Assembly (NCBI RefSeq): GCF_001870485.1
Contig: NZ_MDKE01000055.1
Coordinates: forward strand, 1 to 64,000
Source of the DNA: Oceanisphaera psychrotolerans
Lineage (GTDB): Bacteria > Pseudomonadota > Gammaproteobacteria > Enterobacterales > Aeromonadaceae
Direction of reading: 5' to 3'
Length of the DNA: 64,000 bases
Part shown: positions 39,716 through 48,388 of the stretch, piece by piece
Layout: each line of letters starts with the position of its first letter
How positions within the stretch are numbered: position 1 is the first letter of the stretch
Notes under the pieces: generated by a model
Databases searched by the model: none
What the model was told of the DNA's origin: nothing
The model's input: the letters and a program-made list of their open reading frames with translations, nothing else
Position numbers and translations under genes: made by a program

Positions 39716-40387
39716 ATGACCTTTTCCGTCGCCGGGGTTTGCCCCGATACCGGCATGATGGGCTGTGCCATCACCTCTTCCAGCATCGCCGTGGCCAGCC
39801 GGTGCGCCTTCGTGCGCAGCGGCGTGGGGGTGGCGCTGACCCAGAATGTCACCAACCCGACACTGGGGCCGCTGGCGCTGGATCTGCTGCAGGAAGGCGT
39901 GGCACCCGACGAAGTACTCAAGGCTCAGGCCGGCACAGATCCGCATGTGGAATGGCGCCAGCTCGGCGTGCTCAACGCTCAGGGTGACTCCGCCGTCTTC
40001 AGCGGCGAGCAAGCGCTCGGCCTTCATGCCATGGCCCAGGGCAGAAACTGCCTGGCCATGGGTAATCTGCTGGCCAACACCGACGTACCTCAGGCCATGA
40101 TCACCGCCTTTGAACAGAGTAAAGGCCACCTGGCCGAACGCCTGTTGCAGGCGCTGGAAGCGGGACTGGCCGCCGGCGGCGAGCTGGGGCCTGTCTATTC
40201 CGCCGGCCTGCTGATGAGCGCCGAGCCCAGCTGGCCGGTCGTGAACCTGCGAGTGGACTGGCATATAGAACCCATCACCGAGCTGCGCATGGTGTGGCAG
40301 AACTACCAGCCGCAAATGCAGGCCTATATTACCCGCGCCAGGGATCCGGCCAATGCCGGCTCATTTGGCGTACCGGGAGACGAGTAA
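39716..40387 (+). CDS. DUF1028 family protein (Ntn-hydrolase-like)
   Basis: 223 residues beginning MTFSVAGVCPDTGMMGCAITSS, the typical DUF1028 N-terminus, with GVGVALTQNVTNPTLGPLALDLL and a C-terminal DWHIEPITELRMVWQNY. The family is predicted to be related to Ntn hydrolases (cut at an amide bond after N-terminal processing), but its activity has not been established to my knowledge. It is often next to Rid proteins and M20 amidohydrolases, as here. It follows the Rid gene closely. Confidence 0.87.
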   Translation: MTFSVAGVCPDTGMMGCAITSSSIAVASRCAFVRSGVGVALTQNVTNPTLGPLALDLLQEGVAPDEVLKAQAGTDPHVEWRQLGVLNAQGDSAVFSGEQALGLHAMAQGRNCLAMGNLLANTDVPQAMITAFEQSKGHLAERLLQALEAGLAAGGELGPVYSAGLLMSAEPSWPVVNLRVDWHIEPITELRMVWQNYQPQMQAYITRARDPANAGSFGVPGDE

Positions 40388-40425
40388 GGCGGAGTCCGGC
40401 AGCCAGGGCAATATCTCATGCCTGC

Positions 40426-40444
40426 GGGCACCATCACGGTGCCC
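40426..40444 (+). terminator. Hairpin after the DUF1028 gene
   Basis: A 7-bp stem GGGCACC / GGTGCCC with a 5-nt loop, 39 bp past the stop. No T run follows, so termination would be partial. A TATAAA-containing A/T-rich stretch (40495-40525) further on may carry a promoter for the next gene. Confidence 0.45.
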
Positions 40445-40605
40445 CTATTCATTCCGCTGCCGGCGCCGGCCATTGGATAAACTTTAACTATCCCAAACAC
40501 AGTATAAAAATATTTTTAATATGCATGGTGCTTACATAACATTAACCACCAGCAATACCCCGTCTGCACGCAGGCAGCCAAGACCCGAATTAATCAGGAG
40601 AGACC

Positions 40606-41781
40606 ATGGCCAGCCCCCTTACCCTAGAAATCCTGCAACAGCTGATCGGCTTCGACACAACCAGTGCAAACTCCAACCTGGAGTTGATGGCCTATGTACA
40701 GCATTATCTGGCCGAGCACGGGGTGAACAGCCATCTTATCCACGACGAAGCCGGGCAAAAAGCCAACCTTTACTCCACCATAGGTCCGGCCGACAAACCC
40801 GGTATCATGCTGTCGGGTCACACCGATACGGTTCCGGTCACCGGCCAGAAATGGAGCCACGATCCCTATCGCCTGACTCTTGAGCAGGACCGCGGCTACG
40901 GCCGGGGCACCGCCGACATGAAAGGCTTTCTCGCCGTGGTGCTGGCCGCCGTGCCCGACATGGTGAAAGCCCCGTTGCATACGCCGATCCACCTGGCCTT
41001 TTCCTACGACGAGGAAATCGGCTGCATCGGTGTACGGCGACTGATCGACAACCTGGCCGAACTGCCCATCAAGCCGGCCCTTTGCATCATTGGCGAACCC
41101 ACCGAAATGAAAGTGGTCACCGCCCACAAAGGCAAACTGGCCGCAAAGGTCACAGTGACCGGCAAAGAGTACCACTCCGGTATGGCCCCCTTTGGCGTCA
41201 ACGCCATCAACTACGCGGCCCGTCTGGTGTGCTGGCTGGAACAGCTCGCTATCTGGAAACGCAACCAGGGGCCTTTCGAAGAGGGGTACGACATTCCCTA
41301 CACCACGGTACACACCGGTACCATGCAGGGTGGTACCGCTCTTAATATCGTGCCCAACCACTGCGAGTTCATGTTCGAGATCCGCAATGTCGCCGCCGAG
41401 GATCCCCACCGGCTACTGTCTGACTTTCGCGATTATGCCGAGACCCTGGTGGCCGAAATGCGCCGTACCGCCCCGGACTGCAGCATCGACATCGAGCTCA
41501 CCACCGAGTACCCGTGCCTCAGCACCGCCAATGACAGCGACGTGGTGGCCTTTGTACAACGCCTGGCCGAGAGCGACGGCTGTCATACCATTGGTTTTGG
41601 CACCGAGGGAGGGCTGTTCAGTAACGTGCTGGGCGTGCCCACGGTAGTCTGCGGTCCCGGCAGCATGGATCAGGGCCATAAACCCGACGAGTTTATCGAA
41701 ATCAGCCAGCTCGGACTGGGCGAGCGCTTTGTCGCCCGCCTGATTGAGCAACTGAGCCCCCCGCATGGGGAAAATGAGTAA
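40606..41781 (+). CDS. M20 family amidohydrolase, ArgE-like, of the catabolic cluster
   Basis: 391 residues, a paralogue of acetylornithine deacetylase. Metal-site motifs are intact: LSGHTDTVPVTG, GTADMKGF, SYDEEIGCIG. The dimerisation domain contains AHKGKLAAKVTVTGKEYHSG. It is clearly distinct from argE at 20794-21945, which sits with the arginine genes. Here the neighbours are catabolic, so an N-acyl or N-carbamoyl amino acid or amine is the likely substrate rather than acetylornithine. It has AGGAGAG upstream of the ATG and may have its own promoter. Confidence 0.88.
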   Translation: MASPLTLEILQQLIGFDTTSANSNLELMAYVQHYLAEHGVNSHLIHDEAGQKANLYSTIGPADKPGIMLSGHTDTVPVTGQKWSHDPYRLTLEQDRGYGRGTADMKGFLAVVLAAVPDMVKAPLHTPIHLAFSYDEEIGCIGVRRLIDNLAELPIKPALCIIGEPTEMKVVTAHKGKLAAKVTVTGKEYHSGMAPFGVNAINYAARLVCWLEQLAIWKRNQGPFEEGYDIPYTTVHTGTMQGGTALNIVPNHCEFMFEIRNVAAEDPHRLLSDFRDYAETLVAEMRRTAPDCSIDIELTTEYPCLSTANDSDVVAFVQRLAESDGCHTIGFGTEGGLFSNVLGVPTVVCGPGSMDQGHKPDEFIEISQLGLGERFVARLIEQLSPPHGENE

Positions 41782-41867
41782 GCCCACGCTTCCAACCCGT
41801 CGATACACTGCTCCCGCAAGGACGCAAAGACGGCTCAACTAAAGCAACATGAAGGAGTTAATGGATT

Positions 41868-43292
41868 ATGTCCGACAATGTTACCTGCGCCCCGGCAGCC
41901 ACCGCCGGCGCCACAACCGCAAAAACCGGTTTCAGCCGGACACTGGGTCTGGGTTCACTGCTGGCGGTTGCCGTCGGCCTGGTGGTATCCCAGGGGGTGA
42001 TGGTGTTGATGCTACAAGGTGCCGGTATTGCCGGGCTGGGCTTCATCATCCCCCTGGCCATCGGTTACATACTGGCCCTCACCTACGTCAGTTCCTTTTC
42101 CGAACTGTCACTGATGATCCCCCGCGCCGGTAGTCTGAGCAGCTACACCGAGGTGTCCATCGGGCACTTCCCCGCCATCCTGTCGGTGTTCTCCGGCTAC
42201 ATTGTCGTGGCCATGTTTGCGCTATCGGCCGAGCTGCTGCTGGTCGACATGATCATCGATAAAATCTACCCCGGAGTCTTCCCGCCGATGACGCTGGGCT
42301 TTGGTTTGCTGGCCGTCTTTACCGGACTCAACCTGATGGGCATCGATCTGTTCGCCAAACTGCAGTCGGTACTGGCCTTCGTGATGGTGGTGGTATTGCT
42401 GCTGCTGGGGCTGTCCGCCATTACCGGCGTCGCCAACCCGCATCCGACCGGTATCGATCTCACCGGCAGCTGGAACCCCATGGGCGGCGAAGTCATCACG
42501 CTGGTCGCACTGGCCATCTGGGGATATGTAGGCGCCGAGTTCGTCTGCCCCCTGGTTGAAGAATCAAAGAATCCGGAACGCAACATTCCCCGCTCCATGA
42601 CCATTGGCGTAACCGTGATTTTCATCACCATTGCCATCTACTGTCTTGGCGCCCTCTTCTATATCCCTGCGGATGAGCTGGCAGGATCCGCACTGCCTCA
42701 TTACGACTTTGCCCAGGCCGTCTTCGGCGAAGCGGGGCTGACCTTCCTGGCCGTAGCCGCCATTACCGCCACCTGCAGCACCGTCAATACCTCGCTGGCG
42801 GCCATTCCCCGTATGCTCTACGGCATGGCAAAGAGCGGTCAGGCTTTTCCTCAGTTCAAGATCCTGTCCTCGGGCACCAAAACACCCTGGGTAGCAGTGC
42901 TTTTTGTCGCCGCTGTCACCGGCCTGCCCATGTTCATCATGGGCGATAGCCCCGATGCCATCGGTCTGCTGCTGATATCCGCCGCCATCGCCTGGCTGCT
43001 GGCCTATATCATTACCCACATCAACGTGATTGCCCTGCGCAGACGCTATCCGGAGATGAAACGCCCTTACAAGACTCCCTTCTATCCGCTGCCCCAGATC
43101 GTCGGCATCGCCGGCATGCTCTACGCCATCTATTACGCGTCACCCGCTCCCGAACTGAGTAATCAGATCTTCGGTGCCGCCGGCATAGTGCTGGGCATCG
43201 TGTCGGTCATCGGGATCTTGTGGGTCAAGCTGGTGATGAGGAAGAAACTGTTCGAGCCCGAGCCCATCGAGAAGGTGCTGAACGAAAAATAA
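41868..43292 (+). CDS. APC superfamily amino acid/amine permease
   Basis: 474 residues with about twelve membrane helices. The first helix has the APC pattern GLGSLLAVAVGLVVSQGVMV, and EFVCPLVEESKNPERNIPRS is the family's conserved intracellular loop. Relatives import amino acids or polyamines by proton symport. It probably brings in the compound degraded by this cluster. It follows the M20 gene by 86 bp with a good AAGGAG and is followed by a strong terminator. Confidence 0.88.
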   Translation: MSDNVTCAPAATAGATTAKTGFSRTLGLGSLLAVAVGLVVSQGVMVLMLQGAGIAGLGFIIPLAIGYILALTYVSSFSELSLMIPRAGSLSSYTEVSIGHFPAILSVFSGYIVVAMFALSAELLLVDMIIDKIYPGVFPPMTLGFGLLAVFTGLNLMGIDLFAKLQSVLAFVMVVVLLLLGLSAITGVANPHPTGIDLTGSWNPMGGEVITLVALAIWGYVGAEFVCPLVEESKNPERNIPRSMTIGVTVIFITIAIYCLGALFYIPADELAGSALPHYDFAQAVFGEAGLTFLAVAAITATCSTVNTSLAAIPRMLYGMAKSGQAFPQFKILSSGTKTPWVAVLFVAAVTGLPMFIMGDSPDAIGLLLISAAIAWLLAYIITHINVIALRRRYPEMKRPYKTPFYPLPQIVGIAGMLYAIYYASPAPELSNQIFGAAGIVLGIVSVIGILWVKLVMRKKLFEPEPIEKVLNEK

Positions 43293-43310
43293 CAGTACCC
43301 CTGTCATTGC

Positions 43311-43334
43311 AACGGCGGCTTCGGCCGCCGTTTT
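43311..43334 (+). terminator. Terminator after the APC permease gene
   Basis: A 9-bp stem AACGGCGGC / GCCGCCGTT is closed by a TTCG tetraloop and followed by TTTT. A strong intrinsic terminator. Confidence 0.9.
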
Positions 43335-43585
43335 CACGCCTGCAGTCAGCCGTTCGCCATGCTCTGCCTGACTCCCGGTTACATCGGTACCACCAGCCTC
43401 ACCCAAGCCGCCTTTCTCCCTGACAAGGCCGAAGTCGCCATCCGGACAAGCACATAGGAAATAGCATCTATCACCCTTTTTTAACCAGAAATCATGCCAT
43501 TAAAAAAATGCTTACCACTTTCTCGACTCTGGATTGATTTTATTAATACAGAAGAGGATAAAAATATATTTTAACAATATAAAAG

Positions 43586-43605
43586 GATTCCTTAACATTG
43601 GAATC
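43586..43605. promoter_or_regulatory. Inverted repeat, probable operator of the aminotransferase gene
   Basis: GATTCC-TTAACATT-GGAATC has perfect 6-bp arms around 8 bp, roughly 100 bp before the start codon. The size and symmetry resemble LysR-type recognition sites. Its TTAACATT-n-GAAT part recurs upstream of the monooxygenase gene. Confidence 0.55.
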
Positions 43606-43701
43606 ATCAAGTTGTTAATCCGCGGGTCAGCTTGACCCATGACCCTGCAGGGGTCTGACACAAGCCGCCAACGGCAAGGCACGTTCAAAGGAGCTATGAA
43701 A

Positions 43702-45096
43702 ATGTCCAAACCAACCAACAGTGACATGCAGCAAGTCTGGCAACAGGACAAGGACCACTACATTCACCCCTGGACCGATTTTTCCACCTTCAAGGAAACC
43801 GGTTCCATGGTGCTGGCCGACAGTGACAACGTGCATGTGATCGACGGCGACGGTAAACGCTACCTCGATGGCATCGGTGGTCTCTGGTGCGTCAACATCG
43901 GTTACGGCAACGAGGAGATGGCCGAGGCCATCGCCCAGCAGGTGCGCCAGATCCCCTACTACTCCTGCTTCGGCCATCACACCACGGTGCCTGCGGCCAA
44001 ACTGGCAGCCAAACTGGCGGAGCTGGCCCCGGGCAATTTGAACCACGTGTTCTACGGCTGTGGTGGCTCTGTTGCCAACGACACCGCAGTGCGCATGATC
44101 CACTTCTACTTCAACCAGCTCGGCAAGAAGAGCAAGAAGCAGATCATCTCCCGTATCGACGGTTACCACGGCAGCACCTACATGGCCATGTCGATCACCG
44201 GCGTCAAGTTCGACCATATCGGCTTCGACATCGAAGAAAAACTGGTGCACCACATTTCCTGCCCCAACCCCTACCGTCGACCGGCCGGCCAGAGCCTGGA
44301 AGACTTCTGTGATCAGAAGGTGCAGGAGCTGGAAGACAAAATCCTGGAACTGGGCCCGGATAACGTGGCCGCCTTCTTCGCCGAACCCATCATGGGTGCC
44401 GGTGGCGTTATCGTGCCGCCCGAGGGTTACCACAAGCGTACCCTGGACGTGTGCCGCAAGTACGGTGTGCTCTATGTATCCGACGAGGTGGTTACCGCCT
44501 TCGGTCGCCTGGGCCACATGTTCGCCTCTCAGGATGAGTTCGACTTCGTGCCCGACATCATCACCTGCGCCAAGGGCCTGACCTCCGGCTACCTGCCACT
44601 GGGCGCCACCATTATTTCCGACGACATCTACGAGGTGATCAGCAAGCCCCAGGCGGATGGTGCCATCTTCACCCACGGCTTCACCTATTCCGGTCACCCG
44701 GTCAGCTGTGCCGCCGGTCTGAAGAACATCGAAATCATGGAGCGCATGCAACTGTGTGATCATGTTCGCGACATGGGGGCCTACTTCGAGAACCAGCTGA
44801 AGACCCTGCTCGATCTGCCCATCGTCGGCGACGTGCGCGGCCGCAAGTTCATGATGTGTATCGAGAACGTAGCCGACAAGGAAACCAAGGCGCTGATCGA
44901 CCCCGCGGCCAAGGTCGGCAACCGTATCGCCGACCACTGCCAGGCTCGCGGTCTCATCGTCCGTCCGCTGGCGCACATGAACGTGCTGTCACCGCCGCTG
45001 ACCCTGACCAAGGAGCACATCGACTTTCTGGTGGCCACCCTGCGCGAAAGCATCGAGGTCACCATTGAGGATCTGCGCCGGGACGGCTTTCTGTAA
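43702..45096 (+). CDS. Class-III (omega) aminotransferase
   Basis: 464 residues from the ATG at 43702 (GGAG eight bases upstream; a second ATG two codons earlier is too close to it). The PLP lysine is Lys291 in DIITCAKGLTSG, and DEVVTAFGR (261-269) supplies the aspartate that pairs with the pyridine ring. Relatives include putrescine-, beta-alanine- and omega-amino-acid:pyruvate transaminases (SpuC-like). Oddly, the usual NSGSEAND phosphate-cup motif is GCGGSVANDT (119-128). With the aldehyde dehydrogenase encoded next door it would turn a terminal amine into an acid. Confidence 0.9.
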   Translation: MSKPTNSDMQQVWQQDKDHYIHPWTDFSTFKETGSMVLADSDNVHVIDGDGKRYLDGIGGLWCVNIGYGNEEMAEAIAQQVRQIPYYSCFGHHTTVPAAKLAAKLAELAPGNLNHVFYGCGGSVANDTAVRMIHFYFNQLGKKSKKQIISRIDGYHGSTYMAMSITGVKFDHIGFDIEEKLVHHISCPNPYRRPAGQSLEDFCDQKVQELEDKILELGPDNVAAFFAEPIMGAGGVIVPPEGYHKRTLDVCRKYGVLYVSDEVVTAFGRLGHMFASQDEFDFVPDIITCAKGLTSGYLPLGATIISDDIYEVISKPQADGAIFTHGFTYSGHPVSCAAGLKNIEIMERMQLCDHVRDMGAYFENQLKTLLDLPIVGDVRGRKFMMCIENVADKETKALIDPAAKVGNRIADHCQARGLIVRPLAHMNVLSPPLTLTKEHIDFLVATLRESIEVTIEDLRRDGFL

Positions 45097-45131
45097 GCCG
45101 GAATAGTCCATTGATGATGGTTTGAGTTCCA

Positions 45132-45165
45132 ACGGGGTTTGATCGCAAGGTCAAACCCCGTCAAT
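45132..45165 (+). terminator. Terminator after the aminotransferase gene
   Basis: An 11-bp perfect stem ACGGGGTTTGA / TCAAACCCCGT with an 8-nt loop, then CAATTT. The stem is strong and the T tract modest. Confidence 0.75.
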
Positions 45166-45713
45166 TTAGTGGCGCTGTAGCAGTTAAAGCTGAGTCACCC
45201 CCCGATACACCTGGCTAGAGTCCAGCAAAGCGTACTTCCGGTACGACAGCCTGAATCAGACATTTCCTCCCTTTTATATCGAGCCATAAGACAACCCGGA
45301 TCGACCAGATATCAGCAAACGCTTTTTCAATCTGCGCTCGACTCTGGGAGTACAGCCCCCTCTATTACACCACTCCCGGCCACGGTGGAGTAAATGCTTC
45401 GGGTTCATTCGGCAAGCTATTCCAGCCTCCTGCCCGGCCAGAGCAAGAAACAGAAACAGCCGGTCCCAACACAGCTGCCCACTACACCTTGATCTTGCCA
45501 CGACGGCAGGTCTGGCTATTTACCCCTCGCTGCCATGCCGCCGTCCGGGATGCCCACCAAAAGAACGTCGACATGGCCAGGTCACCCTCAGCCATTTTCC
45601 CGAGCCGCTGAAGGTAGTGACTATGACACATATCAATTTCATTAAGTCCGAAATGGGTATGACAGCCAGCAGTCGAATGTTTTATTCGATGGCTATCATC
45701 AAGGACCGACCAT

Positions 45714-45747
45714 AAAAAAACCGCCACCGACATACGCCGGGGCGGAA
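45714..45747 (-). terminator. Terminator after the aldehyde dehydrogenase gene
   Basis: On the minus strand CCGCC...GGCG and CG..GGCGG pair imperfectly around TATGT and are followed by TTTTTTT. It lies about 45 bp past the dehydrogenase stop codon. Confidence 0.8.
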
Positions 45748-45789
45748 AACAAGTAGTACTGTGACGGAACCAAACGAGAGGCGAGGAAC

Positions 45790-47274
45790 TTACTTCAGTT
45801 TAACCCAGGTGGTTTTCAGCTGGGTGAACTTGTCGAGCGCATGCAGCGACAAATCCCGCCCGAAGCCGGACTGCTTGTAACCACCGAAGGGGGTACTGAA
45901 GTCCAGCGCATCCATGGTATTGACCGATACGCTGCCCGCCCTCAGCTTGCGTGAAACCCGGTGGGCCCGGTTGAGATCGTTGGTCCATACCGACGCCGCC
46001 AGGCCGTAGATGGAGTCGTTGGCGATGGCCACCGCTTCTTCTTCACTATCGAAACCGATCAGCGCCACCACGGGGCCGAACACTTCTTCCCGGGCAATGG
46101 TCATGTCCGGAGTAACCTGGTCAAACACGGTCGGCTCAATGCGGGTCGAGCCGGCTTCACCTTCGCCACCGGCCAGCAAACGGGCGCCTTCCGCCTGGGC
46201 CTTGCGAATGCATTCGCGTACCCGCTCGGCATGGTTGACGTCGATCAGCGCGCCGACCCGAGTATCCGGCTCCAGCGGATCACCGACTTTCAGGGAGTTG
46301 GCCTTGGCCAGAAACTTGTCGACAAACTGCGCCTTGATGCGGTTGTCGATCAGAATACGGGAGTTGGCCGAGCAAACCTCGCCCTGATTGAAGAAGATGC
46401 CGTTGATGGCATTGTCGACCGCATCATCCAGATCGCAGTCGGCAAAGATCAGATTGGGGCTCTTGCCGCCGGTCTCGGGCCACACCTGCTTCATGTTGGA
46501 CTCGGCCGCATAGCCCATGAACAGTTTGCCGACCCGGGTCGAGCCGGTAAAGGCCAGGCAGTCCACGTCCTGATGCAGGCCCAGCGCCTTGCCCACGATA
46601 TGACCATGGCCGGTCACCACGTTGAGCACCCCATCGGGCAGGCCTGCTTCTTTGGCCAGCTCGGCCAGACGCAACGCGGTCAGCGGCGACTGCTCGGCAG
46701 GCTTGAGAACAACGGAGTTACCGCTGATCAGAGCTGGAGCCAGCTTCCAGGCGGCAATATCGAGTGGAAAGTTCCAGGGCACCACGGCGGCAACTACGCC
46801 CACCGGTTCCTTTGTGATGGTGGCAATGTTGTTGCCGTCGGTGGGGGCCACCTCGCCGTAGAGTTTGTCGGCCGCCTCGGCATACCACTCGAAGCAGGCC
46901 GCCGAGCCGGGAATATCGATATTCAGGGAATCCTGTATCGGCTTGCCCACATTAAGGGTTTCCAGCAGGGCCAGCTCTTCGGCATTATCCATAATCAGCT
47001 GCGCCAGCTTTTTCACCACCGCCTTGCGCTCGCGCGGCGAGGCGTCGGACCAGATGCCGGACTCGAAAGACTGGCGGGCGGCCTGCACGGCGCTATCCAC
47101 ATCGGCGGCATTGCAGGCGACCATCGCCGCCAGCGTCTCGCCGGTGGAGGGATTGACGATATCGTAGGTCTCTCCGTCGCTGGCGGCGACAAATTCCCCT
47201 CCGATAAAGGCCTGTGTCTTAAGCTCGAGCTGGGCGAGTTTGTCCAGCCAGTATGACTTTTGCTGTGCTGCCAT
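45790..47274 (-). CDS. NAD(P)-dependent aldehyde dehydrogenase (PuuC/KauB-like)
   Basis: 494 residues from the ATG at 47274, with AGGTGG upstream; the frame stays open 29 codons further but lacks homologous character. Active-site residues are intact: Cys301 in FNQGEVCSANSR, Glu267 in WPETGGKSPN and the PWNFP motif (166-170). Relatives oxidise gamma-aminobutyraldehyde-type aldehydes. It is convergent with the aminotransferase gene and faces away from the permease. The two enzymes probably act in sequence, amine to aldehyde to acid. Confidence 0.9.
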   Translation of the reverse strand: MAAQQKSYWLDKLAQLELKTQAFIGGEFVAASDGETYDIVNPSTGETLAAMVACNAADVDSAVQAARQSFESGIWSDASPRERKAVVKKLAQLIMDNAEELALLETLNVGKPIQDSLNIDIPGSAACFEWYAEAADKLYGEVAPTDGNNIATITKEPVGVVAAVVPWNFPLDIAAWKLAPALISGNSVVLKPAEQSPLTALRLAELAKEAGLPDGVLNVVTGHGHIVGKALGLHQDVDCLAFTGSTRVGKLFMGYAAESNMKQVWPETGGKSPNLIFADCDLDDAVDNAINGIFFNQGEVCSANSRILIDNRIKAQFVDKFLAKANSLKVGDPLEPDTRVGALIDVNHAERVRECIRKAQAEGARLLAGGEGEAGSTRIEPTVFDQVTPDMTIAREEVFGPVVALIGFDSEEEAVAIANDSIYGLAASVWTNDLNRAHRVSRKLRAGSVSVNTMDALDFSTPFGGYKQSGFGRDLSLHALDKFTQLKTTWVKLK

Positions 47275-47443
47275 GATTGATTCCACCTTTCCCTGAGTTC
47301 GATAAGCTGCGGAACGTTCCGGTTCAGTCTCTGCGGCGCAGAGCCGGACCGTCCAGAGCATTCAGCCTAAAAAGACCCACTGGATTTGTAAAATATATTT
47401 ATCGTTTAACTTTGATAGATTTTTATTATCCACGGAGACCTGT

Positions 47444-48388
47444 CTATTTCAGGCTGCGATAAAAGCGACTGTCGGGGAACATGGTCCCGGACAGCAGCTG
47501 GGCCTCTTTGGTCAGTTCTTCAATAAATGCGTCCGCCGCCGGGGTCAGACGGAATTGAGCCAACCGGGCCACCCCCATGCGCAAGGGCCTCAACTCGCCG
47601 GTCAGCGGCACATGTGTCAGCTTGCGGCCATCCAGCGCCTGCGTGTTGACCAGCGGTACGTTGAACAGTGAGTAACCAAAACCGTTGGCCACCAGCCCCC
47701 GCACCATGTCCATCGACTTGGCCTGAAAGGCGAAGTTCGGCTCCAGCCCCTGACTCAGAAACAATGAAAAAAAATACTCCCGGCTCATCGGCCAGTCGAG
47801 CACCACCATGGGATACTCGGCCAGGTCTTCGAGCGACAGCTCGCTCCTGCCTGCCAGCGGATGATCCTCCGACATCACCGCATAGGGCGGAAACTCCATC
47901 AGCGGTTCGAAAGTGATATAGGACGGGATCTGCAAATCATAGGTCAGCGCCAGCTCGTAGCGGCCGTCGTGCAGGCCCTGGATCACGTCCTGCTGGGGCT
48001 GTTCGTCGCACTGCACATTAACCGCCGGGTAGAGCGCGTTAAAACGACGCATCAGGCCCGGCACCAGTATGGGGGTAAAAGTGGGAAACCCGACGATGCG
48101 CAATGAGCCTGCCACATCCTGCCCCAGGGTGTTGGCGTAATGGGCCAGACCATCGGCCTGCCCCAGCAGTTGCTTGGCCTTGACGATGAACTGCCGTCCG
48201 GAAGGCGTCAGCGACAACCCCTGAGCATGATGCCGGATGAACAGCTGCAGACCCGTCACCTCTTCAAGATGGAGAATGGCCGAGGAAATGGACGGCTGTG
48301 ATACATACAGCTCCTGCGCCGCCTTGGTTACGCTGCTGAGCTCACCGGCCCGGACAAAATACCGCAATTGCTTGAGGGTAAAACGCAT
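47444..48388 (-). CDS. LysR-family transcriptional regulator
   Basis: 314 residues from the ATG at 48388 (a TTG six codons upstream is weaker). The N-terminal winged helix-turn-helix is MRFTLKQLRYFVRAGELSSVTKAAQELYVSQPSISSAI in two parts, residues 1-20 and 21-38. The effector-binding domain starts near 90 (GSLRIVGFPTFTPILVPGL). It is probably the activator of the catabolic cluster, since inverted motifs of LysR type precede two of the operons. It lies in the same orientation as, and 169 bp upstream of, the dehydrogenase gene. Confidence 0.88.
   Translation of the reverse strand: MRFTLKQLRYFVRAGELSSVTKAAQELYVSQPSISSAILHLEEVTGLQLFIRHHAQGLSLTPSGRQFIVKAKQLLGQADGLAHYANTLGQDVAGSLRIVGFPTFTPILVPGLMRRFNALYPAVNVQCDEQPQQDVIQGLHDGRYELALTYDLQIPSYITFEPLMEFPPYAVMSEDHPLAGRSELSLEDLAEYPMVVLDWPMSREYFFSLFLSQGLEPNFAFQAKSMDMVRGLVANGFGYSLFNVPLVNTQALDGRKLTHVPLTGELRPLRMGVARLAQFRLTPAADAFIEELTKEAQLLSGTMFPDSRFYRSLK

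Larger units (their letters stand above)
43293..43701. other. Intergenic region between the permease and aminotransferase genes
   Basis: 409 bp. It starts with a terminator (43311-43334). The section 43490-43625 is A/T-rich, holds an inverted repeat at 43586-43605, and presumably carries the aminotransferase promoter. In-frame upstream codons exist before 43702, but the Shine-Dalgarno GGAG places the start at 43702. No further gene was seen. Confidence 0.6.
45097..45789. other. 693-bp gap between aminotransferase and aldehyde dehydrogenase genes
   Basis: Holds a terminator for the aminotransferase gene (45132-45165) and one for the oppositely oriented dehydrogenase gene (45714-45747). Between them, two short minus-strand frames (75 and 83 codons, around 45274-45501 and 45482-45733) overlap in different phases. 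They show no recognisable family or good ribosome site. The stretch is unusually long for this tightly packed region and may be a decayed gene or insertion remnant. Confidence 0.5.

Noticed and set aside
45274-45733. Two short minus-strand frames as genes
   Set aside because: They overlap in different phases, lack ribosome sites and are not recognisable; described only as a gap.
37893-47274. Ectoine degradation cluster
   Set aside because: An M20 enzyme, aminotransferase and dehydrogenase are present, but no ectoine hydrolase (DoeA) or DoeX-type regulator.
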